From: Rhodovulum strictum
GTDB lineage: Bacteria; Pseudomonadota; Alphaproteobacteria; Rhodobacterales; Rhodobacteraceae
DNA: 64,000 bases
Reading direction: 5' to 3'
Assembly (NCBI RefSeq): GCF_009649175.1
Contig: NZ_WJPO01000022.1
Span: forward strand, 1 to 64,000
In this document: positions 52,260 through 61,760 of the stretch, piece after piece
How the letters are laid out: each line of letters starts with the position of its first letter
Position numbering within the stretch: position 1 is the first letter of the stretch
Program-made: the position numbers and the translations under genes
The notes under the pieces: model-generated
What the model was told of the DNA's origin: nothing
Databases searched by the model: none
The model's input: the letters and a program-made list of their open reading frames with translations, nothing else

Positions 52260-53482
52260 TCGAAAGCGGTGCAGGCGGATTCGGGTTCGTCGAGCCCGAG
52301 GCTGTCGAGAAGCGTGCGCTGGTGCAGGAAACCGTCCTGCGGCGAGACGCTGACCGTCATCCGGCCATTGGTCAGAAGGATCGGCTGGCGCATCTGGCCG
52401 TTCCATTTCCGGAAGGTCACGGGTTCCCCCTTGAAGGCGGCCAGCGTGAACTCGTCGCCCAGCGCATAGGCGCGTAGCTCGCCCGGATCGGCCGAGCCGG
52501 TGCGGGTGACCGCCTCGCCTATCACGCGCAGGGCAAGCCAGGTCTGGTAATCCTCGTCGCGCATCGGCCTGTTCGCGAGCTTTTCGAACCGGGTATTGAG
52601 CTGCGTCGCGCCCCAGGATTCATGCGTCGGCGCCCAGGTGACCGGCACCAGCCCGGCCGAGCCCGCGACGGGCGCGGCCTCCCATGTGTTGTAGGGCAGG
52701 TATTCGGCGAAATAGTCGGTGGCATCGGCGGCCAGCACAACGTCATGGCGCGGCGTGTTCTGCATGAAGACGGGCAATTGGCGCTGGACCAGAACATGCC
52801 CCGAATCCGACACCCGCGAGCCGCCCGTATCGGTGAATTCGCGCTCGCCCACGATCCTGGCGCCGAATTTCCGGGCCGAGGCGCGATAGGCATCGGCCAG
52901 CGCCACGTCTTCGGGGTTTGATCCATGCACGAGGAACAGGTTGGTCCATTTCTTCCAGACCAGGAACTGCGTGACCGCATCGGCGCGCATCGCATCGGAT
53001 GGCGCGACATGCAGCAGGTTCGCGCGGCACTCCTCGCTGCGCAGGCTGCGGGCGCCCGAGCGGGAATTGAACAGCAGCGCATCCCCGGGCGCGGCATCGG
53101 CCATCGCCAGCAACTCGGCCTCGCGCGCAAGGATGACGAACAGCCGGTAGCCTTCGTCCGTCAGACGCTGGAACTCGGCCAGCGCGTCCTCGGGCGTGGT
53201 GGCCACGGTGACCGTCTCGTGGGTCTGGCCCATGAAGCGGCCGGTCGTGGCATTGTCTTCGGTCCCGAGCGTGGCACCGGCAAAGCCGCGATCCTCGGTC
53301 GGCAGGTCAAGCCGCGACAGGGGAAGGAGAGAGGGGTAATCGACCCGGATGACCGCCGTCCGAACCTCTTGTGCCGCGGCAGGGAGTGTCGCCAGCGACG
53401 CAAGGGCCGCGCCCATAAGCGCGGCGCGCGCCCGCAGGCGCAAGTTGAACAGGCTGGACCAGAACCCGTTTTCGGCAGCCAT
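52256..53482 (-). CDS. PQQ-system ABC-type substrate-binding protein
   Basis: This 408-residue protein has an N-terminal signal region (RARAALMGAALASLATLPAAAQ) and a periplasmic-binding fold similar to the TIGR03863 type from PQQ-dependent alcohol dehydrogenase systems: FLVWKKWTNLFLVHGSNPED, VVLAADATDYFAEYLPYN and LALRVIGEAVTRTG. GGGGGAGA precedes the start. No PQQ dehydrogenase or transporter permease lies in the window. Confidence 0.75.
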   Translation of the reverse strand: MAAENGFWSSLFNLRLRARAALMGAALASLATLPAAAQEVRTAVIRVDYPSLLPLSRLDLPTEDRGFAGATLGTEDNATTGRFMGQTHETVTVATTPEDALAEFQRLTDEGYRLFVILAREAELLAMADAAPGDALLFNSRSGARSLRSEECRANLLHVAPSDAMRADAVTQFLVWKKWTNLFLVHGSNPEDVALADAYRASARKFGARIVGEREFTDTGGSRVSDSGHVLVQRQLPVFMQNTPRHDVVLAADATDYFAEYLPYNTWEAAPVAGSAGLVPVTWAPTHESWGATQLNTRFEKLANRPMRDEDYQTWLALRVIGEAVTRTGSADPGELRAYALGDEFTLAAFKGEPVTFRKWNGQMRQPILLTNGRMTVSVSPQDGFLHQRTLLDSLGLDEPESACTAFE

Positions 53483-53553
53483 GGCCGATCTCCCCCCTCT
53501 GCTTCTCCCGTCTTCCGGGCTAGCACGCCGGCGCGCGCCGTTCCTCCCAAATC

Positions 53554-53573
53554 TTGCCGGGAAGATCCGGCAA
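53554..53573. promoter_or_regulatory. Perfect inverted repeat between the PQQ run and flhS
   Basis: TTGCCGG (53554-53560) and CCGGCAA (53567-53573) are separated by six bases; a further TTGCCG half-site follows at 53580. The 20-base palindrome lies in the divergent gap and is a good candidate binding site for the FlhR encoded nearby. Confidence 0.45.
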
Positions 53574-53664
53574 TCCCCTTGCCGATCCTTCCCGCTGGCG
53601 TGGCATCGCCAATCGACCTTGGCGCAGGAAACGCTAGAATGGTTCGCAAAGGGAGGAAACAGCG

Positions 53665-55035
53665 ATGTTCGACCGGCTGCATCTTCGCTGGCAGGTGATC
53701 CTGTGTGTGGCTGGTCTTCAGGCCGTGGCGCTGGCGCTGGCGGGCTGGGTGATGCTGGAGAATGCCCGCAACGCCATCCGGGTCGAGATGACGTCCGCCG
53801 AATCGGCGGCGCGCGCGCAGGTGATCGCGGCCGTGGGAACGGCGATGCGCGAGCTTCCGCCCGAGCGGGTTCCGGCGGTGCTGTCTGAACAACTGGTGGA
53901 ACCGCGCCATGTGCGGCTGGCGCTGTTCGATGCCCGCACCGGCCCGCTGCCCGTCCTGTCCGGCAGCCGCGAGGCCGAGATCGCCGCCGCGCCCGCGTGG
54001 TTCGCCGCGCTGGTGACACCGCCCCAGCGCGAAACGCGGCTGTCGATCGTGAAGAACGGGCGCGATTACGGTTTCGTCTCGCTGACCACGGCGCCGCAGG
54101 ACGAGATCGCCGAGATCTGGGCGGATGCCGTGGCGCTGTTTGCGACGCTGGGCGCGGCGCTTCTGGCGACTGCGCTGGTGGTGGCGGCGGTGATCGGGCG
54201 GGGATTGCGGCCGCTGGGCACGATCAATCGCGGTCTGGCGGCGTTGCAGGCGGGCGATCTGACAACGCGCATCGCAGGCGTGCGCGGCGCCGATTTCGCG
54301 CCCATCGTGGGCGGGTTCAACGCGCTGTCGCAGGGGCTGGAGACCAGCGAGGCGGCGCGCGCGGCGCTGGCGCGCAAGATCGTCGAACTGGGCGATGCGG
54401 AACGCCGCGCCATCGCGATGGAACTGCATGACGAGTTCGGCCCTTGCCTGTTCGGGCTCAAGGTCAAGGCGGGCGCCATCCTGCGCGCGGCCGAACGGTC
54501 GGGCGATGCCACGCTCAGGCGCGATGCCGGAACGGTCGGCTCGATCGTCGATCAGATCCAGGCGGCGAATACCCGGCTTCTGACCACCTTGCGGCCCATG
54601 ACCATCGGCCAGTTGCCGCTGGTCGAGGCGCTGGAGGACATGATCGCGGGCTTTCGCAGCACCCATTCCGGCGTCCAGTGGGAGGTCAGCCTGCCCCGGT
54701 CGGTGCCCGGCACCGAGGAGATCGTCGATCTGACCGTCTATCGTGTGGTGCAGGAGGGCGTGACCAACGCGCTGCGCCATGGCAATCCCGGCCGGGTCCG
54801 GATCGCCATGGCGGTGATGCCGGACGAGATCGCGCTGGGGATCGAGGATAATGGCGCGGGGCTGGGGGCAGGGCTGATCGAGGGGCGCGGGCTGACCGCG
54901 ATGCGCGACCGGGTCTATGCGCTGGGCGGCGCGCTGGTGCTGGGCCCGCGGCCGGGGGGCGGTACGCGGCTGAGCGCGCGCCTGCCGCTGACAGGTGCCC
55001 GGACCCGCCGCCCCGAGATGGAGGCCCTGTCGTGA
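53665..55035 (+). CDS. flhS: Sensor histidine kinase, FlhS-like
   Basis: This 456-residue membrane kinase has TM helices at 12-31 and about 153-177, a periplasmic sensor region between them, HAMP, and a HisKA_3 domain with His255 in RRAIAMELHDEFGP. The ATP-binding part has EGVTNALRHGNPGRV and GLTAMRDRVYALGG. In Paracoccus denitrificans FlhSR controls formaldehyde, methanol and methylamine oxidation; the neighbouring PQQ genes support this assignment. Confidence 0.82.
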   Translation: MFDRLHLRWQVILCVAGLQAVALALAGWVMLENARNAIRVEMTSAESAARAQVIAAVGTAMRELPPERVPAVLSEQLVEPRHVRLALFDARTGPLPVLSGSREAEIAAAPAWFAALVTPPQRETRLSIVKNGRDYGFVSLTTAPQDEIAEIWADAVALFATLGAALLATALVVAAVIGRGLRPLGTINRGLAALQAGDLTTRIAGVRGADFAPIVGGFNALSQGLETSEAARAALARKIVELGDAERRAIAMELHDEFGPCLFGLKVKAGAILRAAERSGDATLRRDAGTVGSIVDQIQAANTRLLTTLRPMTIGQLPLVEALEDMIAGFRSTHSGVQWEVSLPRSVPGTEEIVDLTVYRVVQEGVTNALRHGNPGRVRIAMAVMPDEIALGIEDNGAGLGAGLIEGRGLTAMRDRVYALGGALVLGPRPGGGTRLSARLPLTGARTRRPEMEALS

Positions 55036-55655
55036 AGACCGCGCTGATCGTCGACGATCATCCCGTGACGCATATCGGCTGCGGCCAGTTGCTGCGTGAT
55101 CTGGGCTACGAAGACGTGTTCGAGGCGCTGACCGACCGCGACGCCTATCGCCTGGCCGAGGCGCATCGCCCCGGCCTGATCGTGCTGGATCTGGGCATGC
55201 CGGGCGTGGGCGGGCTGAACATGATCGGCCCGCTGGCCGCCCGGGCGCCCGGCGCGCAAATCCTAGTCTTCACGATGAACGAGCAGACCGTCTTTGCGGT
55301 CAAGGCGCTGGAGGCGGGCGCAGGCGGCTATCTGTCCAAGAACTCGGCGCCCGAGGATTTCATGCAGGCCGTGCGCACGCTGGAGCGGGGCGAGATGTAC
55401 CTGAGCCACAAGGTCGCGGTGTCGGTCGCCTCGATGAAGATCGGCGGCAAGGCCGATCCGCTTTCCGCGCTGAGCGAGCGCGAACATCAGGTGCTGCGCC
55501 TGATCGGGCAGGGCGAGGATTTGCAGTCGATCGCCGATGCGCTTTGCATCAGCTACAAGACCGCGGCGAACACCAGTTCCACGCTGAAACGCAAGCTCGG
55601 CGCGCGCAACACCACCGAGTTGGTGCGGCTGGCCATCGAAACGGGGCTGTCCTGA
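55032..55655 (+). CDS. flhR: LuxR-family response regulator, FlhR-like
   Basis: This 207-residue regulator has a receiver domain with phospho-acceptor Asp53 (LIVLDLGMPG) and K in SKNSAPEDF, and a C-terminal LuxR-type helix-turn-helix (LSEREHQVLRLIGQGEDLQSI split at LRLI). The GTG start overlaps the flhS stop (GTGA), showing translational coupling. It should be phosphorylated by FlhS and control C1-oxidation genes. Confidence 0.83.
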   Translation: MKTALIVDDHPVTHIGCGQLLRDLGYEDVFEALTDRDAYRLAEAHRPGLIVLDLGMPGVGGLNMIGPLAARAPGAQILVFTMNEQTVFAVKALEAGAGGYLSKNSAPEDFMQAVRTLERGEMYLSHKVAVSVASMKIGGKADPLSALSEREHQVLRLIGQGEDLQSIADALCISYKTAANTSSTLKRKLGARNTTELVRLAIETGLS

Positions 55656-55774
55656 CGCGATTTTGGGCGATTCGCGGCACACATCCCACGGCGCGATAAC
55701 GTTTTTTCCATCTGCATTTCCCATCCGGCGGAAACCGGTTAAGTCTGTGGCCAAACAAGTGAGTGGTGCACCGG

Positions 55775-58645
55775 ATGAGCAGCGGCAGCAGCCTGTTACC
55801 CATCATTGCGATCCTTCCCTTCCTGGGGGCGTTGATCCCCGGGGTCATGATCCGCGCAGGCCGGACGGCCTGTGCCAGTTTCACGGCGATCCCGACGCTT
55901 CTGGCGCTGGTGATGCTGGGGGTGCTGGCGCCCGCGGTGATGCGGGGCGAGGTGATTCAGGCTCAAATCGAATGGCTGCCGCAACTGGGGCTGTCGGCCA
56001 GCTTCTTCCTTGACGGGCTGGGGCTGTTGTTCGCGGGCATGATCCTGGGGATGGGCCTGCTGATCACGCTTTACGCGCGGTTCTACCTGTCGGGCGAGGA
56101 TCCGATGGGGCAGTTCTATACCTATCTGCTGCTGTTCCAGGGCGCGATGCTGGGCATCGTGATCTCGGACAACATCCTGCTTTTGCTGATCTTCTGGGAA
56201 CTGACCAGCCTGACCTCGTTCCTCTTGATCGGCTATTGGAAGCATCTGCCCGAGGGTCGGCAAGGCGCGCGTATGGCGCTGGCGGTGACCGGTGCGGGCG
56301 GGCTTGCGATGATCGGGGGGATGCTGATCCTGGGCAATATCGCGGGCAGCTACAACCTGACCGACATCCTGCAACAGGGCGACGCGATCCGGGCGTCGGA
56401 CTGGTACATCCCCGCGCTGATCCTGATCCTGATCGGCGCCTTCACCAAGTCGGCGCAGTTCCCGTTCCATTTCTGGTTGCCGCACGCGATGGCCGCACCC
56501 ACCCCGGTTTCGGCCTATCTGCATTCGGCGACCATGGTGAAGGCCGGGGTGTTCCTGCTGGCGCGGATGTGGCCGGTGCTGTCGGGGACCGACGCGTGGT
56601 TCTACATCGTCGCGACCACGGGCCTGATTACCATGGTGCTGGGCGCGCTGATCGCGATCTTCAAGGACGATCTCAAGGCGTTGCTGGCCTTTTCAACGGT
56701 CAGCCATCTGGGCCTTCTGACCATGCTTCTGGGGCTGGGCACCAAGTTCGCCGCGGTGGTCGCCGTCTTTCACATCATCAACCACCTGACCTTCAAGGCG
56801 GCCTTGTTCATGTCGGCGGGCATCGTCGATCACGAGACCCATACCCGCGACATCAAGCGTCTGGGCGGGCTGGCGCGGCTGATGCCGATCACGGCGGCCA
56901 TTGCCATGACCGCGGCGCTGTCGATGGCCGGCATCCCGCTGTTCAACGGCTTCCTGTCGAAAGAGATGATGCTGGATGCCGCGTCCGAAACCGTCTGGGC
57001 GGGCAGCCATCTGGCGGTGCCGGTGCTGGCGACGCTGGGGGCGCTTCTGTCGGTGGCCTATTCCTTGCGCTTCATTGCGCATGTCTTTCTGGGGCCGGTG
57101 CGCGACGATTATCCGTCGAAACCGCATGACCCGCCCTTCGGCATGTGGGCCGCGCCCGCGCTGCTGGTGCTGTTCGTGGTGCTGATCGGCATCCTGCCCG
57201 CCACCATCGTCGGGCCGCTGGTGGCCGTCGCGGGCGGTGCGGTGATCGGGGGCGAACTGCCCTATTACTCGCTCAAGATCTGGCACGGCTTCAATGCGGC
57301 GGTGGTCATGTCGGTGATCGCGGTCGCGGGCGGTCTGGTGCTGCTGGCGCTGCACCGGCCGCTGGACCGGCTGTGGCAGGTGGCCCCGCGGCCCGAGGCC
57401 AAGGTCATCTTCGATTGGCTGATCGAGGCCGCGGCGGGTCTGTCGCGCCGGTTCACCGAGGGGCTGCATAACGGCGCGATCAGCCGCTATCTGGCGATCT
57501 TCGTCACCGCTTCGGTGGTGCTGGGCTATATCGCCTGGTCCGGGGGCGGGCTGGCTGCGCCCGACCGGCCGATGCTGCCGGTTCCGCCGGTCGTTGCCAT
57601 CGGATGGATACTGCTGGCGGTGGCGACGGCGCTGGTGGTGACGATGCACCGGCGGCGGTTCCAGGCGCTGGTGCTGATCGGGGTGATCGGGCTGATGATC
57701 TCGGCCGGGTTCGTCTATCTGTCGGCGCCCGACCTTGCGCTGACCCAGATCTCGGTCGAGACGGTGACGATCATGCTGCTGCTGCTGGCGCTGCATTTCC
57801 TGCCCAAGGACACGCCCCGCGAAAGCCCGCTGGCATTGCGGGCGCGCGACGGCGCCCTTGCGATTGCCGCGGGCGGCGCGGTGGCGGCGCTGACGCTGGC
57901 CTTCCTGCTGCGCGACTTCGCGCCGATCTCGGACTATCACCTCGCCAATTCCTACGAGGGCGGGGGCGGGACCAACGTGGTGAACGTCATCCTCGTCGAC
58001 TTCCGCGGCTTCGACACCTATGGCGAGATCATCGTTCTGGGCATCGCGGGGCTGACGATCTACGCGGTGATGGAGACGCTGTTGCGCGGTCAGGCGGCGC
58101 GGCGGCTCAGAAACACGGCCTATGCTCAGGACCGCTCGCGCGACCGGCATCCGCTGATGATGGTGGTGGCCACCCGCGCGATGCTGCCCATTGCCATCGT
58201 GGTGGGCGTCTACATCTTCCTGCGCGGCCACAACCAGCCGGGCGGCGGGTTCATCGCGGGGCTGGTGGTCTCGATCGCGTTCCTGATGCAATACATGGCC
58301 TCGGGCTTTGCCTGGGCACAGGCGCGCCAGCGCATCGGCTATCACGACATGATCGGCTGGGGCGTGGTGATCGCGGGGCTGACAGGGGCGGGCGCCTGGC
58401 TGGCGGGCAAGCCGTTCCTGACCAGCGCCTTCGGCTATTTCCAGATCCCGCCCATCGAGGAATTCGAACTGGCCACCGCGATGCTGTTCGATCTGGGCGT
58501 GTTCCTGACGGTTCTGGGCGCGGTCATGCTGACGCTTTACAGCCTGTCGCGGATCGCGCGCTATGCCGGCGAGACGGTGAATGTCGAGCCGATGGACTAC
58601 GACCCCTCGCAGCGGGTCGCGGCAATCGGCAAGGGAGACGAGTGA
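55775..58645 (+). CDS. mnhA: Na+/H+ antiporter subunit A fused to subunit B
   Basis: This 956-residue membrane protein is the MnhA/MrpA subunit with a C-terminal MnhB-like domain. The NuoL-related core includes YARFYLSGEDPMGQF, FKSAQFPFHFWLPHAM (TKSAQFPFHF) and SHLGLLTMLLGLGTK; the B domain has LRGHNQPGGGFIAGLV and TVLGAVMLTLYSLSRIA. A separate mnhB is absent, consistent with fusion. The ATG at 55775 is preferred to the GTG at 55763. Confidence 0.93.
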   Translation: MSSGSSLLPIIAILPFLGALIPGVMIRAGRTACASFTAIPTLLALVMLGVLAPAVMRGEVIQAQIEWLPQLGLSASFFLDGLGLLFAGMILGMGLLITLYARFYLSGEDPMGQFYTYLLLFQGAMLGIVISDNILLLLIFWELTSLTSFLLIGYWKHLPEGRQGARMALAVTGAGGLAMIGGMLILGNIAGSYNLTDILQQGDAIRASDWYIPALILILIGAFTKSAQFPFHFWLPHAMAAPTPVSAYLHSATMVKAGVFLLARMWPVLSGTDAWFYIVATTGLITMVLGALIAIFKDDLKALLAFSTVSHLGLLTMLLGLGTKFAAVVAVFHIINHLTFKAALFMSAGIVDHETHTRDIKRLGGLARLMPITAAIAMTAALSMAGIPLFNGFLSKEMMLDAASETVWAGSHLAVPVLATLGALLSVAYSLRFIAHVFLGPVRDDYPSKPHDPPFGMWAAPALLVLFVVLIGILPATIVGPLVAVAGGAVIGGELPYYSLKIWHGFNAAVVMSVIAVAGGLVLLALHRPLDRLWQVAPRPEAKVIFDWLIEAAAGLSRRFTEGLHNGAISRYLAIFVTASVVLGYIAWSGGGLAAPDRPMLPVPPVVAIGWILLAVATALVVTMHRRRFQALVLIGVIGLMISAGFVYLSAPDLALTQISVETVTIMLLLLALHFLPKDTPRESPLALRARDGALAIAAGGAVAALTLAFLLRDFAPISDYHLANSYEGGGGTNVVNVILVDFRGFDTYGEIIVLGIAGLTIYAVMETLLRGQAARRLRNTAYAQDRSRDRHPLMMVVATRAMLPIAIVVGVYIFLRGHNQPGGGFIAGLVVSIAFLMQYMASGFAWAQARQRIGYHDMIGWGVVIAGLTGAGAWLAGKPFLTSAFGYFQIPPIEEFELATAMLFDLGVFLTVLGAVMLTLYSLSRIARYAGETVNVEPMDYDPSQRVAAIGKGDE

Positions 58646-58646
58646 T

Positions 58647-59015
58647 ATGGAGTTGATCGTTGCGAGTTCGGTCGGCGTGCTGACCGCGGGCGGGGTCTAT
58701 CTGCTGCTGCGGCTGCGCGCCTTTCCGGTGATCCTGGGCCTGTCGCTCCTGTCCTATGCCGCGAACGTCTTCCTGTTTGCTTCCGGGCGGCTGGTGATCA
58801 ACGCGCCGCCCGTGCTGAACAAATATGGCGAGGCAGTCTATACCGACCCGCTGCCGCAGGCGCTGACGCTGACGGCCATCGTGATCGCCTTCGGCATGAC
58901 GGCGCTGTTGGTGATGGTGGCGCTGGGCGCCTTCATCGAGGCGGATGACGACCGGATCGACATGACCGAGGCGGATGGCGCAGGCGCGGCCTCGCGCAAG
59001 GATGGCGCGGCATGA
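58647..59015 (+). CDS. mnhC: Na+/H+ antiporter subunit C
   Basis: This 122-residue subunit resembles NuoK, with three hydrophobic segments (VGVLTAGGVYLLLRLR, PVILGLSLLSYAANVFLF, TLTAIVIAFGMTALLVMVAL). It is part of the hetero-oligomeric antiporter. The stop overlaps mnhD by ATGA. Confidence 0.93.
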   Translation: MELIVASSVGVLTAGGVYLLLRLRAFPVILGLSLLSYAANVFLFASGRLVINAPPVLNKYGEAVYTDPLPQALTLTAIVIAFGMTALLVMVALGAFIEADDDRIDMTEADGAGAASRKDGAA

Positions 59016-60607
59016 GCCACTGGATCATCGCCCCTGTCATCCTGCCTGCGCTGCTGGCGCCGCTGATCGCCTATGTCATGCGCTACGACATCGTGCTGGC
59101 GCGCGCGGCTTCCTTTGCGGGCACGCTGGTTCTGGCCGCCATCGCGCTTGGCCTTTGCCTGCTGGCCGCGGATGGCCAGACCCATGTCTACGAGCTGGGC
59201 GACTGGCCCGCGCCGTTCGGGATCGTGCTGGTGCTTGACCGGCTGTCGGCGATGCTGGTGTTGGTGACAGCCGTGCTGGCGCTGATCGCGCTGGGCCATG
59301 CCGCTGCGACCGGCTGGGATACGCGGGGGCGGCATTTCCACGCGCTGTTCCAGTTCCAGATCATGGGCATCTGCGGGGCCTTCCTGACCGGCGACGTCTT
59401 CAACCTGTTCGTGTTCTTCGAGGTGCTGCTGATCGCGTCCTACGGGTTGATGATCCATGGCGGCGGCAAGGTACGCTTGCAGGCGGGGCTGCAATACGTC
59501 GTGATGAACCTTGCGGGCTCGACCCTGTTCCTGATCGCGCTGGGCACGATCTATGCCGCCACGGGCACCCTGAACATTGCCGATCTGGCGGTGAAGGTGC
59601 GCGAGATCCCGCTTGAGGATGCGGCCCTGATCCGGGTGGCGGCGATGCTTCTGATGATCGTCTTCGCGATCAAGGCGGCGCTGTTTCCGATCCAGTTCTG
59701 GTTGCCTGCGACCTATGCCAATGCGCCCGCCCCCGTGGCTGCGCTGTTCGCGATCATGACCAAGGTGGGCGCCTACGCGATCATCCGCATCCACGCGATG
59801 ATCTTTGGCCCCGATGTCGTGGCCACGGACGGGCTGACCGGTTTCTGGCTGTTCCCCGCAGCGGCGGTGACGCTGGCCATCGGTGCGTTCGGCGTTCTGG
59901 GGGCGCGGCGGCTGATGCCGATGCTGGCCTTTGCGGTGGTCGCCTCGATGGGGACGATGATGCTGGCGGTGGCGGCCTTTACCCCCTGGGCGACGACCGC
60001 GGCGCTGTATTACCTGATCCACTCGACCTTTGCTGCTGCGGCGCTGTTCCTGCTGGCCGATCTGGTGGTCTCGCACCGGCCCGAGGGCGACCGCCTCGAT
60101 CCTGCCCCGGCGACGGTGCAGAACGGCCTGTTCGCCGCGCTGTTCTTTGCCGGTGCCGTGGCGATGGCAGGCATGCCGCCGCTCAGCGGGTTTCTGGGCA
60201 AGCTGATGATCCTGGATGCGCTGCGCGATCCGGGGCTGATGGCGCTGGGCTGGACGGCGGTTCTGGCGGGGTCGCTGCTGGTGATCGTCGGGCTGGCGCG
60301 GGCGGGCAGCGTGCTGTTCTGGCGCTCGACCGCGGTGGCGGCGCATGTTCCGGCCGATGACGACGAGGCCCGCCCCGAAGCCCGCCCGGCCAGCCTTGCG
60401 CAGATCGCGCCGACCGTGGCGGCGCTGGCGATCACCGCCTTGCTGGCGGGCTTTGCCGGGCCGGTGACCGCATATCTCGAAGCAAGCTCGGGCCAGCTGT
60501 TCGACGCGGGCGACTACATCGCGGCCGTTCTGGGCGTGCAGGAGGTGCCGGAGGTTCCGCAGCCCGAGCCGGACGCCACCGAAGAACCCGCGCAGGAGGA
60601 GGGGTAG
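59012..60607 (+). CDS. mnhD: Na+/H+ antiporter subunit D
   Basis: This 531-residue subunit belongs to the NuoM/N family with about 14 hydrophobic segments. Seen are FVFFEVLLIASYGLM, IKAALFPIQFWLPATYANAP (the conserved lysine and FWLP) and GMPPLSGFLGKLMIL. The C-terminal tail is acidic (EPDATEEPAQEEG). Confidence 0.94.
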   Translation: MSHWIIAPVILPALLAPLIAYVMRYDIVLARAASFAGTLVLAAIALGLCLLAADGQTHVYELGDWPAPFGIVLVLDRLSAMLVLVTAVLALIALGHAAATGWDTRGRHFHALFQFQIMGICGAFLTGDVFNLFVFFEVLLIASYGLMIHGGGKVRLQAGLQYVVMNLAGSTLFLIALGTIYAATGTLNIADLAVKVREIPLEDAALIRVAAMLLMIVFAIKAALFPIQFWLPATYANAPAPVAALFAIMTKVGAYAIIRIHAMIFGPDVVATDGLTGFWLFPAAAVTLAIGAFGVLGARRLMPMLAFAVVASMGTMMLAVAAFTPWATTAALYYLIHSTFAAAALFLLADLVVSHRPEGDRLDPAPATVQNGLFAALFFAGAVAMAGMPPLSGFLGKLMILDALRDPGLMALGWTAVLAGSLLVIVGLARAGSVLFWRSTAVAAHVPADDDEARPEARPASLAQIAPTVAALAITALLAGFAGPVTAYLEASSGQLFDAGDYIAAVLGVQEVPEVPQPEPDATEEPAQEEG

Positions 60608-60610
60608 GCC

Positions 60611-61102
60611 ATGCTCAGACGCATCTTCCCGCATCCGCTGCTGAGCCTGGTTCTGACGCTGGTCTGGCTGGGGCTTGTGAACAAGGTGACGCTGGGCAAC
60701 CTGGTGCTGGGCGTGGCGCTGGGCATCGTCGTGCCGGTGATGACCGCGGCGTATTGGCCGAACCGGCCCAGGATCCGCAACCCGCTGATGGCCGCGGAAT
60801 ATGCGCTGGTGGTTCTGTGGGACATCGTGGTGGCGAATGTGCAGGTGGCGATGATCATCCTGTTCAAGCCCAATGCCGATCTGCGCTCGACCTGGATCAC
60901 GGTGCCGCTGGAACTGACCTCGGCCGAGGCGATCACGGTGCTGGCGGGCACGATCACGATGACGCCGGGCACGGTCTCGGCGATGCTGTCGGCCGATAGC
61001 AGCGCGATCCTTGTGCATTGCCTGCACACCGACGATCCCGACGACGTGCGCGACCAGATCAAGGCCCGCTACGAACGGCGACTGAAGGAGATCTTCCAAT
61101 GA
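60611..61102 (+). CDS. mnhE: Na+/H+ antiporter subunit E
   Basis: This 163-residue subunit has two N-terminal hydrophobic segments and the MnhE signature SAEAITVLAGTITMTPGT. It lies three bases after mnhD and its stop overlaps mnhF. Confidence 0.92.
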   Translation: MLRRIFPHPLLSLVLTLVWLGLVNKVTLGNLVLGVALGIVVPVMTAAYWPNRPRIRNPLMAAEYALVVLWDIVVANVQVAMIILFKPNADLRSTWITVPLELTSAEAITVLAGTITMTPGTVSAMLSADSSAILVHCLHTDDPDDVRDQIKARYERRLKEIFQ

Positions 61103-61368
61103 TCGAGGCGGCTCTCATCTTTGCCTTCGGCTGCTATGGGCTGGGGCTTCTGTTCAACCTGTGGCGGATCACCCGCGGGCCGGACGTGGCCGACCGCATC
61201 CTTGCGCTGGATACCATCGTCATCAACGTGATCGCGCTGTTGATCCTGTACGGCATCCGGCATGGCACGGCAGTCTATTACGAGGCGTCGATGCTGGTGG
61301 CGATGGTGGGCTTCGTCTCGACGGTCGCCTATTGCCGCTTCGTGCTGCGCGGCGACATCATCGAATAG
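61099..61368 (+). CDS. mnhF: Na+/H+ antiporter subunit F
   Basis: This 89-residue subunit has three hydrophobic segments and the family core LFNLWRITRGPDVADRILALD (NLWRITRGPDVADR). Start 61099 overlaps mnhE by ATGA. Confidence 0.92.
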   Translation: MIEAALIFAFGCYGLGLLFNLWRITRGPDVADRILALDTIVINVIALLILYGIRHGTAVYYEASMLVAMVGFVSTVAYCRFVLRGDIIE

Positions 61369-61371
61369 GGG

Positions 61372-61752
61372 ATGGGCATGGACTTCCTGACGGAACTACT
61401 GATCGCGTTCTTCCTGGTCGTCAGCGGCATCTTCGGCCTTGTCGGCTCGTTCGGGATGATCAAGCTGCGCGAGACGATGCAGCGGCTGCATGCACCCACC
61501 AAGGCGACGACGCTGGGGGTGGGAGGCGTTCTGATCGCCTCGATGCTGTATTTCCTGCTGATCGAGCGCAGTTTCTCGTTCCACGAACTGCTGATCACGC
61601 TGTTCCTGTTCCTGACCGCGCCGATCGTGGCGCATTTCATCGCCAAGACCTATCTTCAGGTGCATATCCGCCCGTCGGATCTGCCGCCCACGGGGGGCGA
61701 GCATGGCTGGTCGCTTTACGATGACCCGCCCGGCGACCGGCGCGAGGAATAG
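61372..61752 (+). CDS. mnhG: Na+/H+ antiporter subunit G
   Basis: This 126-residue final subunit has three hydrophobic segments and FGLVGSFGMIKLRETMQRLHA followed by TKATTLGVGGVLI. A hydrophilic tail (PPTGGEHGWSLYDDPPGDRREE) follows. It is convergent with the sensor-exonuclease gene, eight bases away. Confidence 0.92.
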   Translation: MGMDFLTELLIAFFLVVSGIFGLVGSFGMIKLRETMQRLHAPTKATTLGVGGVLIASMLYFLLIERSFSFHELLITLFLFLTAPIVAHFIAKTYLQVHIRPSDLPPTGGEHGWSLYDDPPGDRREE

Positions 61753-61760
61753 TCAGGGTC

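Noticed and set aside
56693-58345. 550-codon minus-strand frame opposite mnhA
   Set aside because: It is rich in Arg, His, Gln and Asp with no domain and antisense to a clear membrane protein gene.
58838-61099. 753-codon minus-strand frame opposite mnhCDE
   Set aside because: Same pattern of antisense His/Gln/Arg-rich sequence; the plus strand has a complete antiporter operon.
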